A DNA stretch of 64,000 nt from the NCBI RefSeq assembly GCF_003268885.1, contig NZ_QLSX01000002.1, positions 62,001 through 126,000 on the forward strand. The letters are read 5' to 3'. Of this stretch, positions 17,204-25,191 are shown piece after piece. The first letter of the stretch is position 1, and each line of letters starts with the position of its first letter. This DNA comes from Onishia taeanensis. Lineage in GTDB: Bacteria > Pseudomonadota > Gammaproteobacteria > Pseudomonadales > Halomonadaceae. The notes under the pieces were generated by a model. The model saw nothing but the letters and a program-made list of their open reading frames with translations. It had not been told where the DNA came from and made no database searches. The translations under genes and the position numbers were made by a program.

Positions 17204-18007
17204 CTAGCGCAGCACACCTTCTTCCTTCAGCAGCTTGAAGACCGCCTCGGCGCCCTGCTCGGCGGTGACGTCGGTAAGCACCTGTCCCCCACCCCCTTCG
17301 GCCTTGGCAGCGGCGGCCTTGAAGCGGTCGCGGGCCGAAGCGGCCTTGACGATCTTCAAGCGCTTGGGCCGCTTGCGCGCTGGCTTGAAATGCCACTCAG
17401 CCATATCGACGTCGACCGCCACCGGTGCCTCGCTCACCTCCAGTCGACCCCGCTGCGCGGGGCCGAAGGCGCTCTGGCGCGGCGCCGGTGCGGCGGCATC
17501 GACGGTCACGATAGCCGGCAGGCGTACCTTGAGCCGCCGTCGCTGGCCTCGCGGCAGCGCCTGCAGCACCGTGGCGACACCCTCGGAGACGCCTTCCACG
17601 GCCGCCAGGCCACTGACCAACGGCCAACCCAGGCGTTCGGCCAGCAAGTAAGGCAGCAGACCCGAACCCTCGCCCTGCTCGGCCCGCTCGCCGGTTATCA
17701 CCAACTGCGGCGGTGCCGCATTCAGGGCGTCGGCCAAGGCAGGAAGTACATCGCTGTTCTCGGGCTGCTCGATCAGGGTCAGGGCATCGAAGCCCATTCC
17801 CAGGTAGCCGCGCAGCGCTGCCTCGTTGCCTTCATCCAGCCTGCCGGCATGGAGCAATCCGATCTCGGCAGCGGGCAAGGTACGCGCCAATTCCACCCCA
17901 CGAGCATCCTGGTCGGCGCGCCGGCTACGGCCGGTTAGCGGATGGCGCCCCACGGAGACCAGCACGGTCACCGCGAGCCCCTCTTTTTCGTGAGTCTCAG
18001 GCCGCAT
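17204..18007 (-). CDS. etfB: Electron transfer flavoprotein beta subunit
   Basis: A 267-residue ETF beta-type subunit, related to adenosine-nucleotide alpha-hydrolase-like folds. It shows the VLVSVGRHPLTG start, an ALADALNAAPPQLVITGERA segment and the RRRLKVRLPAIVTVD block. It is diverged from the housekeeping EtfB (more Arg/Ala-rich, with a Lys-rich KPARKRPKRLKIVKA tail), as expected for a dedicated copy. It overlaps etfA by 11 bases and is the last gene of the dipeptidase-DUF5943-dgcA-dgcB-etfA-etfB run. It presumably takes electrons from dimethylglycine oxidation; the precise partner is inferred from context. Confidence 0.9.
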   Translation of the reverse strand: MRPETHEKEGLAVTVLVSVGRHPLTGRSRRADQDARGVELARTLPAAEIGLLHAGRLDEGNEAALRGYLGMGFDALTLIEQPENSDVLPALADALNAAPPQLVITGERAEQGEGSGLLPYLLAERLGWPLVSGLAAVEGVSEGVATVLQALPRGQRRRLKVRLPAIVTVDAAAPAPRQSAFGPAQRGRLEVSEAPVAVDVDMAEWHFKPARKRPKRLKIVKAASARDRFKAAAAKAEGGGGQVLTDVTAEQGAEAVFKLLKEEGVLR

Positions 18008-19280
18008 TGCGCTTCTCCTCCCTTGCCTGCTCCACCAAGGCGACCAGGGCCTCGAGCACCTTCGCCGAGTCGCCGATGACCGCCAGATCGGCCCGCTTGA
18101 TCATATCGCAGCCGGGATCCATGTTGATGGCCACCACCTTGTCGCAGCTCTGTATGCCCTGGAGATGCTGAATAGCCCCGCTGATGCCCACCGCCACGTA
18201 GACGCGAGCGGTGACCCAGGTGCCGGTGGCGCCGACCTGGCGGTTGCGGGCCATGAAGCCGTCATCCACCGCCACGCGGGAAGCCCCTTCGGTGGCTCCC
18301 AGCACCTCGGCGGCATGATGGAAACCGTCCCAGTCACGCACGCCGTTACCGGCAGAGAGAATAAACTCGGCCTCGGACAGCGCCACACCCGCCGGATCCA
18401 CCGCCACTTGGCCAAGATCCTCGATGCGCGAAAGTTGGGCGGGCAGCGCCTGGGGCAGCGTCAGCTCACTGGCCGCATGGCGAGTCTCGCTGATCGGCTC
18501 GGCACACTCGGCCAGCGCCAGCGCGAAGCGCGGTAGCGGTCGCTGAATGTCCAGGGTGCCGGCTGCCCCACGAGCGGTACAGCTCCAGCCGAGATCGGCC
18601 TCGGCGTTGGCCTCTATCTGCCACACGCCTGTGGCCGGGCGCTCGCCAAGGCGTGCCGCCAGGCGGCGCCCCAGGTCGGCACCGCCGAGTTTGGAATCCG
18701 GTATCAGCCAGTGGCGTGGGGTCCAGGCTTCCTCCACGGCGACCAGGGCGCCGAGCCGGGCCTCGGGGACGAAGCCTTCGACATCGGGACCCTCAAGGTG
18801 CAGCAGGCGGTCGATGCCCGCCTCTTCGAAGCCGTCTTCCTTATGCTCACCGAAGATGACGGCCAACACCGCGCCGGGCGTCGCCGGATCGGCATCGGCC
18901 AGCTGACGGGCCAGGCCCAACAGATCTCGGTCATGCCCGGTCAGGCGCCCGCCGACCATATCCGGCACCACCGCCACCAGGAAGGCCGGCGACTCGATCT
19001 CGACCAGCAGCTTGCTCTGGGCGGCCGCCTTGGCGGCCCGGCCGCCACCAGCGCCCTGCTGGACGCCGCTGCGATCGATACGCTTGAGGCCATTGGGGCC
19101 CATGAAACCCACGACATGAGGATTCCTGCGCACCAGGCCATGGGGCCCGACCCACTCGCTGGCACCCCCTTGGCCGGCACTTCTGCCAAGTTCAGCCAGC
19201 GCCTCCAGATGCTGCGGATGCAGCCGGTTACGGGCAATCCATTCCTTGCGGGGGTCTCGACGTAAGATCTCGCTCATCAC
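17997..19280 (-). CDS. etfA: Electron transfer flavoprotein alpha subunit with N-terminal extension
   Basis: The C-terminal 300 residues are a normal FAD-binding EtfA: VGATGTWVTARVYVAVGISG, then SCDKVVAINMDPGCDMIKRA and ADLAVIGD. The protein is 427 residues, about 110 longer than usual EtfA. The extra N-terminus (RRDPRKEWIARNRLHPQHLE, then GPHGLVRRNPHVVGFMGPNG) has no recognised domain. The start overlaps dgcB by 4 bases. It works with etfB to pass electrons from DgcA/DgcB towards the quinone pool; this is inferred from the operon and from the known PA5396-PA5400-type cluster. Confidence 0.9.
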   Translation of the reverse strand: MMSEILRRDPRKEWIARNRLHPQHLEALAELGRSAGQGGASEWVGPHGLVRRNPHVVGFMGPNGLKRIDRSGVQQGAGGGRAAKAAAQSKLLVEIESPAFLVAVVPDMVGGRLTGHDRDLLGLARQLADADPATPGAVLAVIFGEHKEDGFEEAGIDRLLHLEGPDVEGFVPEARLGALVAVEEAWTPRHWLIPDSKLGGADLGRRLAARLGERPATGVWQIEANAEADLGWSCTARGAAGTLDIQRPLPRFALALAECAEPISETRHAASELTLPQALPAQLSRIEDLGQVAVDPAGVALSEAEFILSAGNGVRDWDGFHHAAEVLGATEGASRVAVDDGFMARNRQVGATGTWVTARVYVAVGISGAIQHLQGIQSCDKVVAINMDPGCDMIKRADLAVIGDSAKVLEALVALVEQAREEKRNAA

Positions 19281-21286
19281 AGCACCTCCGCGGCCTGAGA
19301 CTCTTGTGTCTGGGAGCGGTCGCCGGTGCTCGCCGGTGTCGCTATCAGCGCATCGGCCACGAGCTCAGCGATATCGCGGACCTCGGCGCTAGCGTCAACC
19401 ACACCTTCGAGCATGGCAGTACACTGCGGGCAACCCACCGCCACCAGCTCGGCACCCGTCTCGCGGACGTCGCCCATGCGCATGTCGGGAATACGCTGCT
19501 TGCCGGGAATGTCGGTGATCGGCGCTCCACCGCCACCACCGCAGCAGCGCGAGCGGAACCCGGAGCGTTCCATCTCGGCGACCTCGATACCCAGCGCGCG
19601 CAGCACGTTGCGCGGCGCTTCGAACTCGCCGTTATAGCGGCCGAGATAGCAGGGATCGTGATAGGTCACGCTACCGCCCTTCCAGGGCTTGAAGTGCAGA
19701 CGACCGGCATCGTAAAGCTCGGCGATATAGGTGCTGTGGTGACGCACCTCGTACTGGGCCGGCATTCCGGGGGTCCCCAGCTCGCCGTACTCGTTGCCGA
19801 GCACGTGGAAGCTGTGCGGGTCGCAGGTGACGATGCGCTGGAAGCGGTACTTCGACAGGGTGGCGATGTTGCGCTTCGCCAGACTCTGGAAGGTCGCTTC
19901 GTCGCCCAGGCGGCGGGCCACATCGCCGCTATCACGCTCCTCGTTGCCGAGTACCGCGAAGTCGACGTCGGCGGCGCGCAGCACCTTGACCAAGGCGCGC
20001 AAGGTGCGCTGGTTGCGCATGTCGTAGGCGCCGTCACCCAACCACAGCAGCACGTCGGCCTGCTGACGATCCCGCATCAGCGGCAGCTCCAGGTCGGCGG
20101 CCCAGTGCATCCGCGCGCCGGGATCGAAGCCGCCGGGATTGTCGGTGGCGATCAGGTTATCGAGCACCTCGGCCCCCTTGTTGGGGGTATTGCCGTGCTC
20201 CAGCGTCAGGAAGCGGCGCATGTCGACGATGGCATCGACATGCTCGATCATCATCGGGCACTCCTCGACGCAGGCGCGGCAGGTGGTGCACGACCACAGC
20301 GTCTCGGCATCCACCAGGGCCTGGCCCTGACGCGCCACGATGGGGCCATCGGGACTGCCCCGATGCTCACCCACAGGCTTGCCCCCAAGCCCTTCTGAAG
20401 GGTGAGGGCTGCCGGCATAGTGGGCGTCGCTGCCGCCGGCCATGCCGACCACCATGTCCTGAATCAGTTTCTTGGGGTTGAGCGGCTGGCCGGCGGCGAA
20501 GGCAGGACACACGGCCTCGCAGCGACCGCACTGCACGCAGGCATCGAAGCCGAGCAGCTGATTCCAGGTGAAATCGCTGGGCGTCTCCACACCGAGCGGG
20601 GCGTCATGATCATCGAGGTTCAGCGCCTTGAGACCGGTGGATCGATTGCCCTCGCCCCCTTTCGTGGAAAACCGTTCGGCGCGGCGATGGAAGGCCAGAT
20701 GCAGGGCCCCGGCGAAGGCATGCTTCATCGGCCCGCCCCAGGTCATGCCGAAGACCACCTCGCCCAGGCCCCAGACCAGCACGGCACTCAACAACAGCGC
20801 CAGGACCCAGCTACCGAAATCCTCTGGTAGAAGCCCCACACTGGGCAGGGTGATAGCGAAGGTGCTCATTGAGAAGGCCATCAGACTCTTGGGCAGACGC
20901 ATCCACGGGCCCTTGGAGAGCCGGGCCGGCGGATTACGGCGGCGGCGAGCCACGAAGCAGCTGCCAACGAACATGGTGGCACTGGCGGCGAGCAGCAACC
21001 AGCCGAGCACGCCTTCGGCCAGGCCAAGCCCGTGCACCAGCACCATCAGCACGGCCGCGGCAACGAAGCCGCCGGCGGTGGCCACGTGCGTGTTGGACAT
21101 CACCTTGTCGCGGGCGACCACGTGGTGAAGGTCCACCAGATAGCGCCGCGGCATGGCGGCGAGCCCCTTGAGCAGGTCGACCGGGGCGGAGCGTCCCTGG
21201 CGCCACAGGCGTATACGCCGCCAGGCGCCAATCACCGCCAGCGCCAGGGAAGCGGCGATCAGGATCGGCAGGAGGGTATCGAGCAT
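19277..21286 (-). CDS. dgcB: Dimethylglycine catabolism iron-sulfur membrane protein DgcB
   Basis: A 669-residue membrane iron-sulfur protein. The first 200 residues contain four to five hydrophobic segments. Two [4Fe-4S] motifs follow: C250-x2-C-x2-C-x3-C260 (ACVQCGRCEAVCP) and C333-x2-C-x2-C-x3-C343 (CTTCRACVEECP). The C-terminal part has two cysteine-rich CCG-type modules (YHDPCYLGRYN, SRCCGGGGG and VGCPQC), as in heterodisulfide-reductase-like proteins. It is required with DgcA for dimethylglycine to sarcosine conversion in Pseudomonas. It probably connects DgcA and ETF to the membrane, although the electron path is not shown by sequence. It begins 90 bases after the dgcA stop. Confidence 0.93.
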   Translation of the reverse strand: MLDTLLPILIAASLALAVIGAWRRIRLWRQGRSAPVDLLKGLAAMPRRYLVDLHHVVARDKVMSNTHVATAGGFVAAAVLMVLVHGLGLAEGVLGWLLLAASATMFVGSCFVARRRRNPPARLSKGPWMRLPKSLMAFSMSTFAITLPSVGLLPEDFGSWVLALLLSAVLVWGLGEVVFGMTWGGPMKHAFAGALHLAFHRRAERFSTKGGEGNRSTGLKALNLDDHDAPLGVETPSDFTWNQLLGFDACVQCGRCEAVCPAFAAGQPLNPKKLIQDMVVGMAGGSDAHYAGSPHPSEGLGGKPVGEHRGSPDGPIVARQGQALVDAETLWSCTTCRACVEECPMMIEHVDAIVDMRRFLTLEHGNTPNKGAEVLDNLIATDNPGGFDPGARMHWAADLELPLMRDRQQADVLLWLGDGAYDMRNQRTLRALVKVLRAADVDFAVLGNEERDSGDVARRLGDEATFQSLAKRNIATLSKYRFQRIVTCDPHSFHVLGNEYGELGTPGMPAQYEVRHHSTYIAELYDAGRLHFKPWKGGSVTYHDPCYLGRYNGEFEAPRNVLRALGIEVAEMERSGFRSRCCGGGGGAPITDIPGKQRIPDMRMGDVRETGAELVAVGCPQCTAMLEGVVDASAEVRDIAELVADALIATPASTGDRSQTQESQAAEVL

Positions 21287-21376
21287 CTCGGCTCACCTCG
21301 CAATCTTGGAATTGTTGGGCGGCCCGGCCATCGCAGACCGGGCCGCTGAGGGCGTCAAATGCTGCTCGGCGCGGGC

Positions 21377-23449
21377 TTAAAAGTCCTTGCAGAGACGCAG
21401 CGCATCGTAGATCGCCGCATGGGTGTTACGCGGCGCGGTGCAGTCACCGAGGCGGAACAGCAGCGGTTCATCACCCTCCTCGCTCAAGCAAGGCTGCGGC
21501 TTGATGGCGTAAAGGGCCTCGAGATCCACCTGCCCCTTGTTGCGGGACCGATCCTTGAGCGCGTAGTAGAGCGCCTCGTCGGGGCGTACGCCGTTTTCGA
21601 CCACGACCTGGTCGACCACGCGCTCCTCCTGGGTGCCGGTGTACTCGTTCTCGAGCACCGCGACCAGCGAATCGCCCTCCCGGTAAACCTTGTGGAGCAT
21701 CATGTCGGAGGTCATGATCACCTCCTTCTTATAGAGGCTGCGGTAATAGGTCGGGAAGGTCGTACCGCCTACCGCCGCACCGGGCTTGATATCATCGGTG
21801 ACGATCTCGACCTTGGCCCCTTTATCGGCCAGGTAATCCGCCGCCGACATGCCCGAAAACTCGCACAGCGCATCGTAAATCAGCACGTTCTTGCCCGGCT
21901 CGACCTTGCCGTTGAGGATATCCCAGGTGCTGACCACCAGGCTCTCCTCGGCGTTTTCCGAATAGCCCCACTCCTCGTGCTGCTCGAGGTAGGGCCGACC
22001 ACCCGTGGCCAGCACCACGATGTCCGGACGCAAATCGAGGATAGTCGCCTCGTCGGCACGCGTGCCCAGACGCTGGTCGACCTTGAGGCGGTCCAATTCG
22101 AGCTGGAACCAGCGCGTGATGCCGGCAATCTGGTCGCGCTGGGGGGCCTTGGAGGCGATGGTGATCTGCCCGCCCAGCTGGTCTGACGCCTCGAACAGGG
22201 TCACCTCGTGGCCCCGCTCGGCGGCCACACGAGCCGCCTCCATGCCACCGGGACCACCGCCGACCACCACGACCTTGCGCTTCTTGCCTTCGGTCTGCTC
22301 GATGATGTGCGGCAGGCCCATGTACTCGCGGGAGGTCGCGGCGTTCTGGATGCACAGCACGTCCAGGCCCTGGTACTGGCGGTCGATGCAGTAGTTGGCG
22401 CCCACGCATTGCTTGATCTGGTCGACCTGGTCCATCTTGATCTTGGCGATCAGGTGCGGATCGGCGATATGGGCTCGGGTCATGCCGACCAGGTCTACAT
22501 AACCGCCCTCGAGGATACGCTCGGCCTGGTTGGGATCCTTGATGTTCTGGGCGTGGATGACCGGCGCCTTGACCACTTCCTTGACGCCCGCTGCCAGGTG
22601 CAGGAAGGGCTCCGGCGGATAGGCCATGTTGGGGATGACGTTGGCCAGGGTGTCGTGCGTATCGCAGCCCGACCCCACCACGCCGAAGAAGTCCACCTTG
22701 CCGGTGGCATCGTAGTAGGCGGCGATCTGCTTCATGTCCTCATGAGACAGGCCGTCCGGATGGAACTCGTCACCGCAGATACGCATGCCCACCACGAAGT
22801 CGTCGCCGACTTCGGCGCGCACGGCCTTGAGCACTTCCATACCGAAGCGCATGCGGTTCTCGAAGCTGCCACCCCACTGGTCGGTCCGCTTGTTGACCCG
22901 CGGGCTCCAGAACTGGTCGATCAGGTGCTGGTGCACGGCGGACAGCTCGACGCCATCGAGGCCGCCTTCCTTCGCCCGGCGCGCGGCCTGGGCGAAGTCG
23001 CCGATGATGCGCCAGATCTCCTCCTCCTCGATGGTCTTGCAGGTCGAGCGGTGAACAGGCTCGCGAATACCGGAGGGCGAGACCAGGGTCGGCCAGTCGA
23101 AGCCGTCCCAGCGGGAGCGGCGCCCCATATGGGTAATCTGGATCATGATCTTACCGCCGTGTTTGTGCACCGCGTCGGCGAGATTCTGAAAGTGTGGGAT
23201 GATCCGGTCGGTGGACAGGTTCACCGAACTCCACCAGCCCTGGGGGCTGTCGATGGAGACCACAGAGGAGCCGCCGCAGATGCACAGCCCGCAGCCGCCC
23301 TTGGCCTTTTCCTCGTAGTACTTGACGTAGCGGTCGGTGGTCATGCCGCCATCGGTGGCATGCACCTCGGCGTGGGCGGTGCTGACCACGCGGTTACGGA
23401 TGGTCAGGTTGCCGATCTGGATCGGCTGGAAGATCGCGTCGAATGCCAT
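21377..23449 (-). CDS. dgcA: Dimethylglycine demethylase flavoprotein DgcA
   Basis: A 690-residue protein of the trimethylamine-dehydrogenase/old-yellow-enzyme class. An N-terminal FMN TIM barrel (about 1-345) is followed by an iron-sulfur linker and an FAD/NAD-type domain with VVVGGGPGGMEAARVAAERG. It catalyses N-demethylation of dimethylglycine to sarcosine. The linker reads CVGANYCIDR and VLCIQNAA: C348, C354 and C366 are kept, but the second cysteine of the usual CxxCxxC is A351, so only three of the four classical cluster ligands are seen. It ends in the IYDALRLCKDF tail. Upstream DUF5943 lies 12 bases away. Confidence 0.93.
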   Translation of the reverse strand: MAFDAIFQPIQIGNLTIRNRVVSTAHAEVHATDGGMTTDRYVKYYEEKAKGGCGLCICGGSSVVSIDSPQGWWSSVNLSTDRIIPHFQNLADAVHKHGGKIMIQITHMGRRSRWDGFDWPTLVSPSGIREPVHRSTCKTIEEEEIWRIIGDFAQAARRAKEGGLDGVELSAVHQHLIDQFWSPRVNKRTDQWGGSFENRMRFGMEVLKAVRAEVGDDFVVGMRICGDEFHPDGLSHEDMKQIAAYYDATGKVDFFGVVGSGCDTHDTLANVIPNMAYPPEPFLHLAAGVKEVVKAPVIHAQNIKDPNQAERILEGGYVDLVGMTRAHIADPHLIAKIKMDQVDQIKQCVGANYCIDRQYQGLDVLCIQNAATSREYMGLPHIIEQTEGKKRKVVVVGGGPGGMEAARVAAERGHEVTLFEASDQLGGQITIASKAPQRDQIAGITRWFQLELDRLKVDQRLGTRADEATILDLRPDIVVLATGGRPYLEQHEEWGYSENAEESLVVSTWDILNGKVEPGKNVLIYDALCEFSGMSAADYLADKGAKVEIVTDDIKPGAAVGGTTFPTYYRSLYKKEVIMTSDMMLHKVYREGDSLVAVLENEYTGTQEERVVDQVVVENGVRPDEALYYALKDRSRNKGQVDLEALYAIKPQPCLSEEGDEPLLFRLGDCTAPRNTHAAIYDALRLCKDF

Positions 23450-23461
23450 GGAAAAACCTCC

Positions 23462-24010
23462 TCAGCCCTGCGGATTGTCGTCGAGAGTGTCGAGCGGACG
23501 GGTCACGAAGATCCCGACGTCGCAGCCTTCCTCGGCGCCGCTCTGCGTTTGTTCGGCGACGGTGCGCAAGTCGCTTCCACGCGCGGCAAGAATCTGATCC
23601 ATGGCACCGGCGAACCAGCCGGTGAACATGTATTCGATCTTCCGGCCGACCTTGCCCATCTGGTAGACGAAGGCGCTGTGCTCAAGGCGCACGCGGCAGG
23701 TGCCGGCGTCGAGGTCGATGGCATCAACGATGAAGAGTCCCCAGCCGCGCTGGGAGAGGCGCTTCATGTAGTGTTCGAAGACGTCCACACCCTTGAGACC
23801 GTGGCACTCGGCCTCTTTCTCGCACCAGTGCCAGGCGCTCTTGTAGCCGGCCGCGTAGAGAATCTCGGCATACTTCTCCGCGCCCAGCGCCTCTTCCACG
23901 GCGATGTGGTTGTTGATGAAGAAGTGACGCGGCACATACAGCATGGGCAGGGCGTCGGTGGTCCAGACACCGGTGTCGGCATCCACTTCAATGGGCAGTT
24001 CGGGGGCCAT
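23462..24010 (-). CDS. Conserved protein of the dgc operon, probably DUF5943
   Basis: A 182-residue cytoplasmic protein with no signal peptide or membrane span. It resembles the small conserved gene found between the dipeptidase and dgcA in Pseudomonas betaine clusters (PA5397 type). Visible features are a Trp/Tyr-rich start (TGVWTTDALPMLYVPRHFF), a middle with GYKSAWHWCEKEAECHGLKG, and a GAEEGCDVGIFVTRPL end that recalls V4R-type small-molecule domains. The function is not known; a role in handling a one-carbon or methylamine intermediate would be guesswork. The ATG at 24010 is used; a GTG at 24019 adds three residues. It is 12 bases before dgcA. Confidence 0.75.
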   Translation of the reverse strand: MAPELPIEVDADTGVWTTDALPMLYVPRHFFINNHIAVEEALGAEKYAEILYAAGYKSAWHWCEKEAECHGLKGVDVFEHYMKRLSQRGWGLFIVDAIDLDAGTCRVRLEHSAFVYQMGKVGRKIEYMFTGWFAGAMDQILAARGSDLRTVAEQTQSGAEEGCDVGIFVTRPLDTLDDNPQG

Positions 24011-24073
24011 CTTGGTCACGGTGGGCTCGCTTACGTTGTTGTTGGTCTCGAATCTATTGGATGGCGGCGCCGT

Positions 24074-25051
24074 TCAGGCGCCCCACACGTCCTTGAGGGT
24101 GCGTACCCAGTTCTCGCCCATGATCTTGCACACCTGATGCTCACTCATGCCGCGCCGCAACAGCGCCTCGGTGAGGTTCGGAAACTCGCCGATGGTGCGG
24201 ATCCCTTCGGGATTGATGATCTTGCCAAAGCGTGTCAGCCGACGGGCATAGCCCTTGTCGTGAGTCAGCCACTCGAAGAAGTCATGACCGTGGCCCTGTG
24301 TGAAGTCGGTGCCGATGCCGATGGCATCTTCGCCCACGATGTTCATCACGTACTCGATGGCCTCGACATAGTCGTCGACGGTGGCGTCGACGCCGGCACG
24401 CAGGAAGGGGGTAAACATGGTCACGCCGACGAAGCCGCCGTGCTCGGCGATGAAGCGCAGTTCGGCGTCGGACTTGTTGCGCGGATGCTCCTTGAGCCCC
24501 GACGGCAAGCAGTGCGAGTAGCAGACCGGCTTTTCGGAGGCCTCGATGACCTCGCGGGAGGTGGTTTCGCCAACGTGAGAGAGATCGCACATGATGCCGA
24601 CCCGGTTCATCTCGGCGACCACCTCGTGACCGAAGCCGGACAGGCCGCCGTCACGCTCATAGCAGCCGGTACCCACCAGGTTCTGGGTGTTGTAGCACAT
24701 CTGCACAATGCCCACGCCGAGCTGCTTGAAGATCTCGATATAGCCAAGCTGGTCCTCGAAGGCATGGGCGTTCTGAAAACCGTAGATGACGCCGGTCTTG
24801 CCCTCTTGCTTGGCCCTGGCGATGTCGGCGGTGGTGCGCACCGGAAGCACCAGATCCGAGCACTCGGCCATCAGGGCATTGGACTTGACGATGTTATCGA
24901 CGGTGGCCTGGAAGCCTTCCCAAACGGACACGGTGCAGTTGGCCGCGGTGAGGCCCCCCTTGCGCATGTCCTCGAACAGCTCACGGTTCCATTTGGCGAT
25001 AACGAGACCATCGATGACGATGGCGTCCTGATGCAGCTCTTGGGGGGTCAT
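24074..25051 (-). CDS. M19-type dipeptidase homologue of the dgc operon
   Basis: 325 residues with the renal-dipeptidase (peptidase M19) barrel. The usual H-x-D metal pair near the start is replaced: the motif reads VIDGLVIAKWN, so positions 16 and 18 are Leu and Ile. Other ligands are kept: E99 (AFEDQ), H159 (CDLSHVG), H180 (CYSHC) and the IGTDF acidic site. It thus may bind only one metal and may not be a true dipeptidase. The ATG at 25051 has GGAG 8 bases upstream. It is the first gene of the run DUF5943-dgcA-dgcB-etfA-etfB, as in Pseudomonas PA5396. Confidence 0.85.
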   Translation of the reverse strand: MTPQELHQDAIVIDGLVIAKWNRELFEDMRKGGLTAANCTVSVWEGFQATVDNIVKSNALMAECSDLVLPVRTTADIARAKQEGKTGVIYGFQNAHAFEDQLGYIEIFKQLGVGIVQMCYNTQNLVGTGCYERDGGLSGFGHEVVAEMNRVGIMCDLSHVGETTSREVIEASEKPVCYSHCLPSGLKEHPRNKSDAELRFIAEHGGFVGVTMFTPFLRAGVDATVDDYVEAIEYVMNIVGEDAIGIGTDFTQGHGHDFFEWLTHDKGYARRLTRFGKIINPEGIRTIGEFPNLTEALLRRGMSEHQVCKIMGENWVRTLKDVWGA

Positions 25052-25191
25052 GACGAGGCTCCGGAATAATGCGTGAACTTGCCGGCAGCATATCCCCCGG
25101 CACACCGGGTTCGGCGCCTGGAAGCGACCGAGAAAATTCCAAAAGCGTCATGGCCGTCGCGATCGCGACATGGCAGGAAATCGGCGTCGGC
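25052..25191 (-). promoter_or_regulatory. dgc operon promoter region with perfect palindrome
   Basis: A perfect 14-bp palindrome GTCGCGATCGCGAC lies at 25156-25169, flanked by CATGGC on both sides (25150-25155 approximately and 25169-25174). It ends in CGACAT, a form shared with repeats upstream of glyA and gbdR. It is about 105 bases before the dipeptidase start, a good distance for an activator site. Operator function is inferred. Confidence 0.45.

Noticed and set aside
22208-25069. Plus-strand open frame of about 953 codons
   Set aside because: It runs antisense through dgcA, the DUF5943 gene and the dipeptidase, all with strong family motifs. The product is His/Val/Leu/Gly-rich with no domain.
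8674-25170. TCGCGACA as a strict shared operator
   Set aside because: The 8-mer also occurs inside coding genes (for example near 16187, 47357, 54366 and 55509), so alone it has little weight. Only the paired or palindromic forms were kept as findings.
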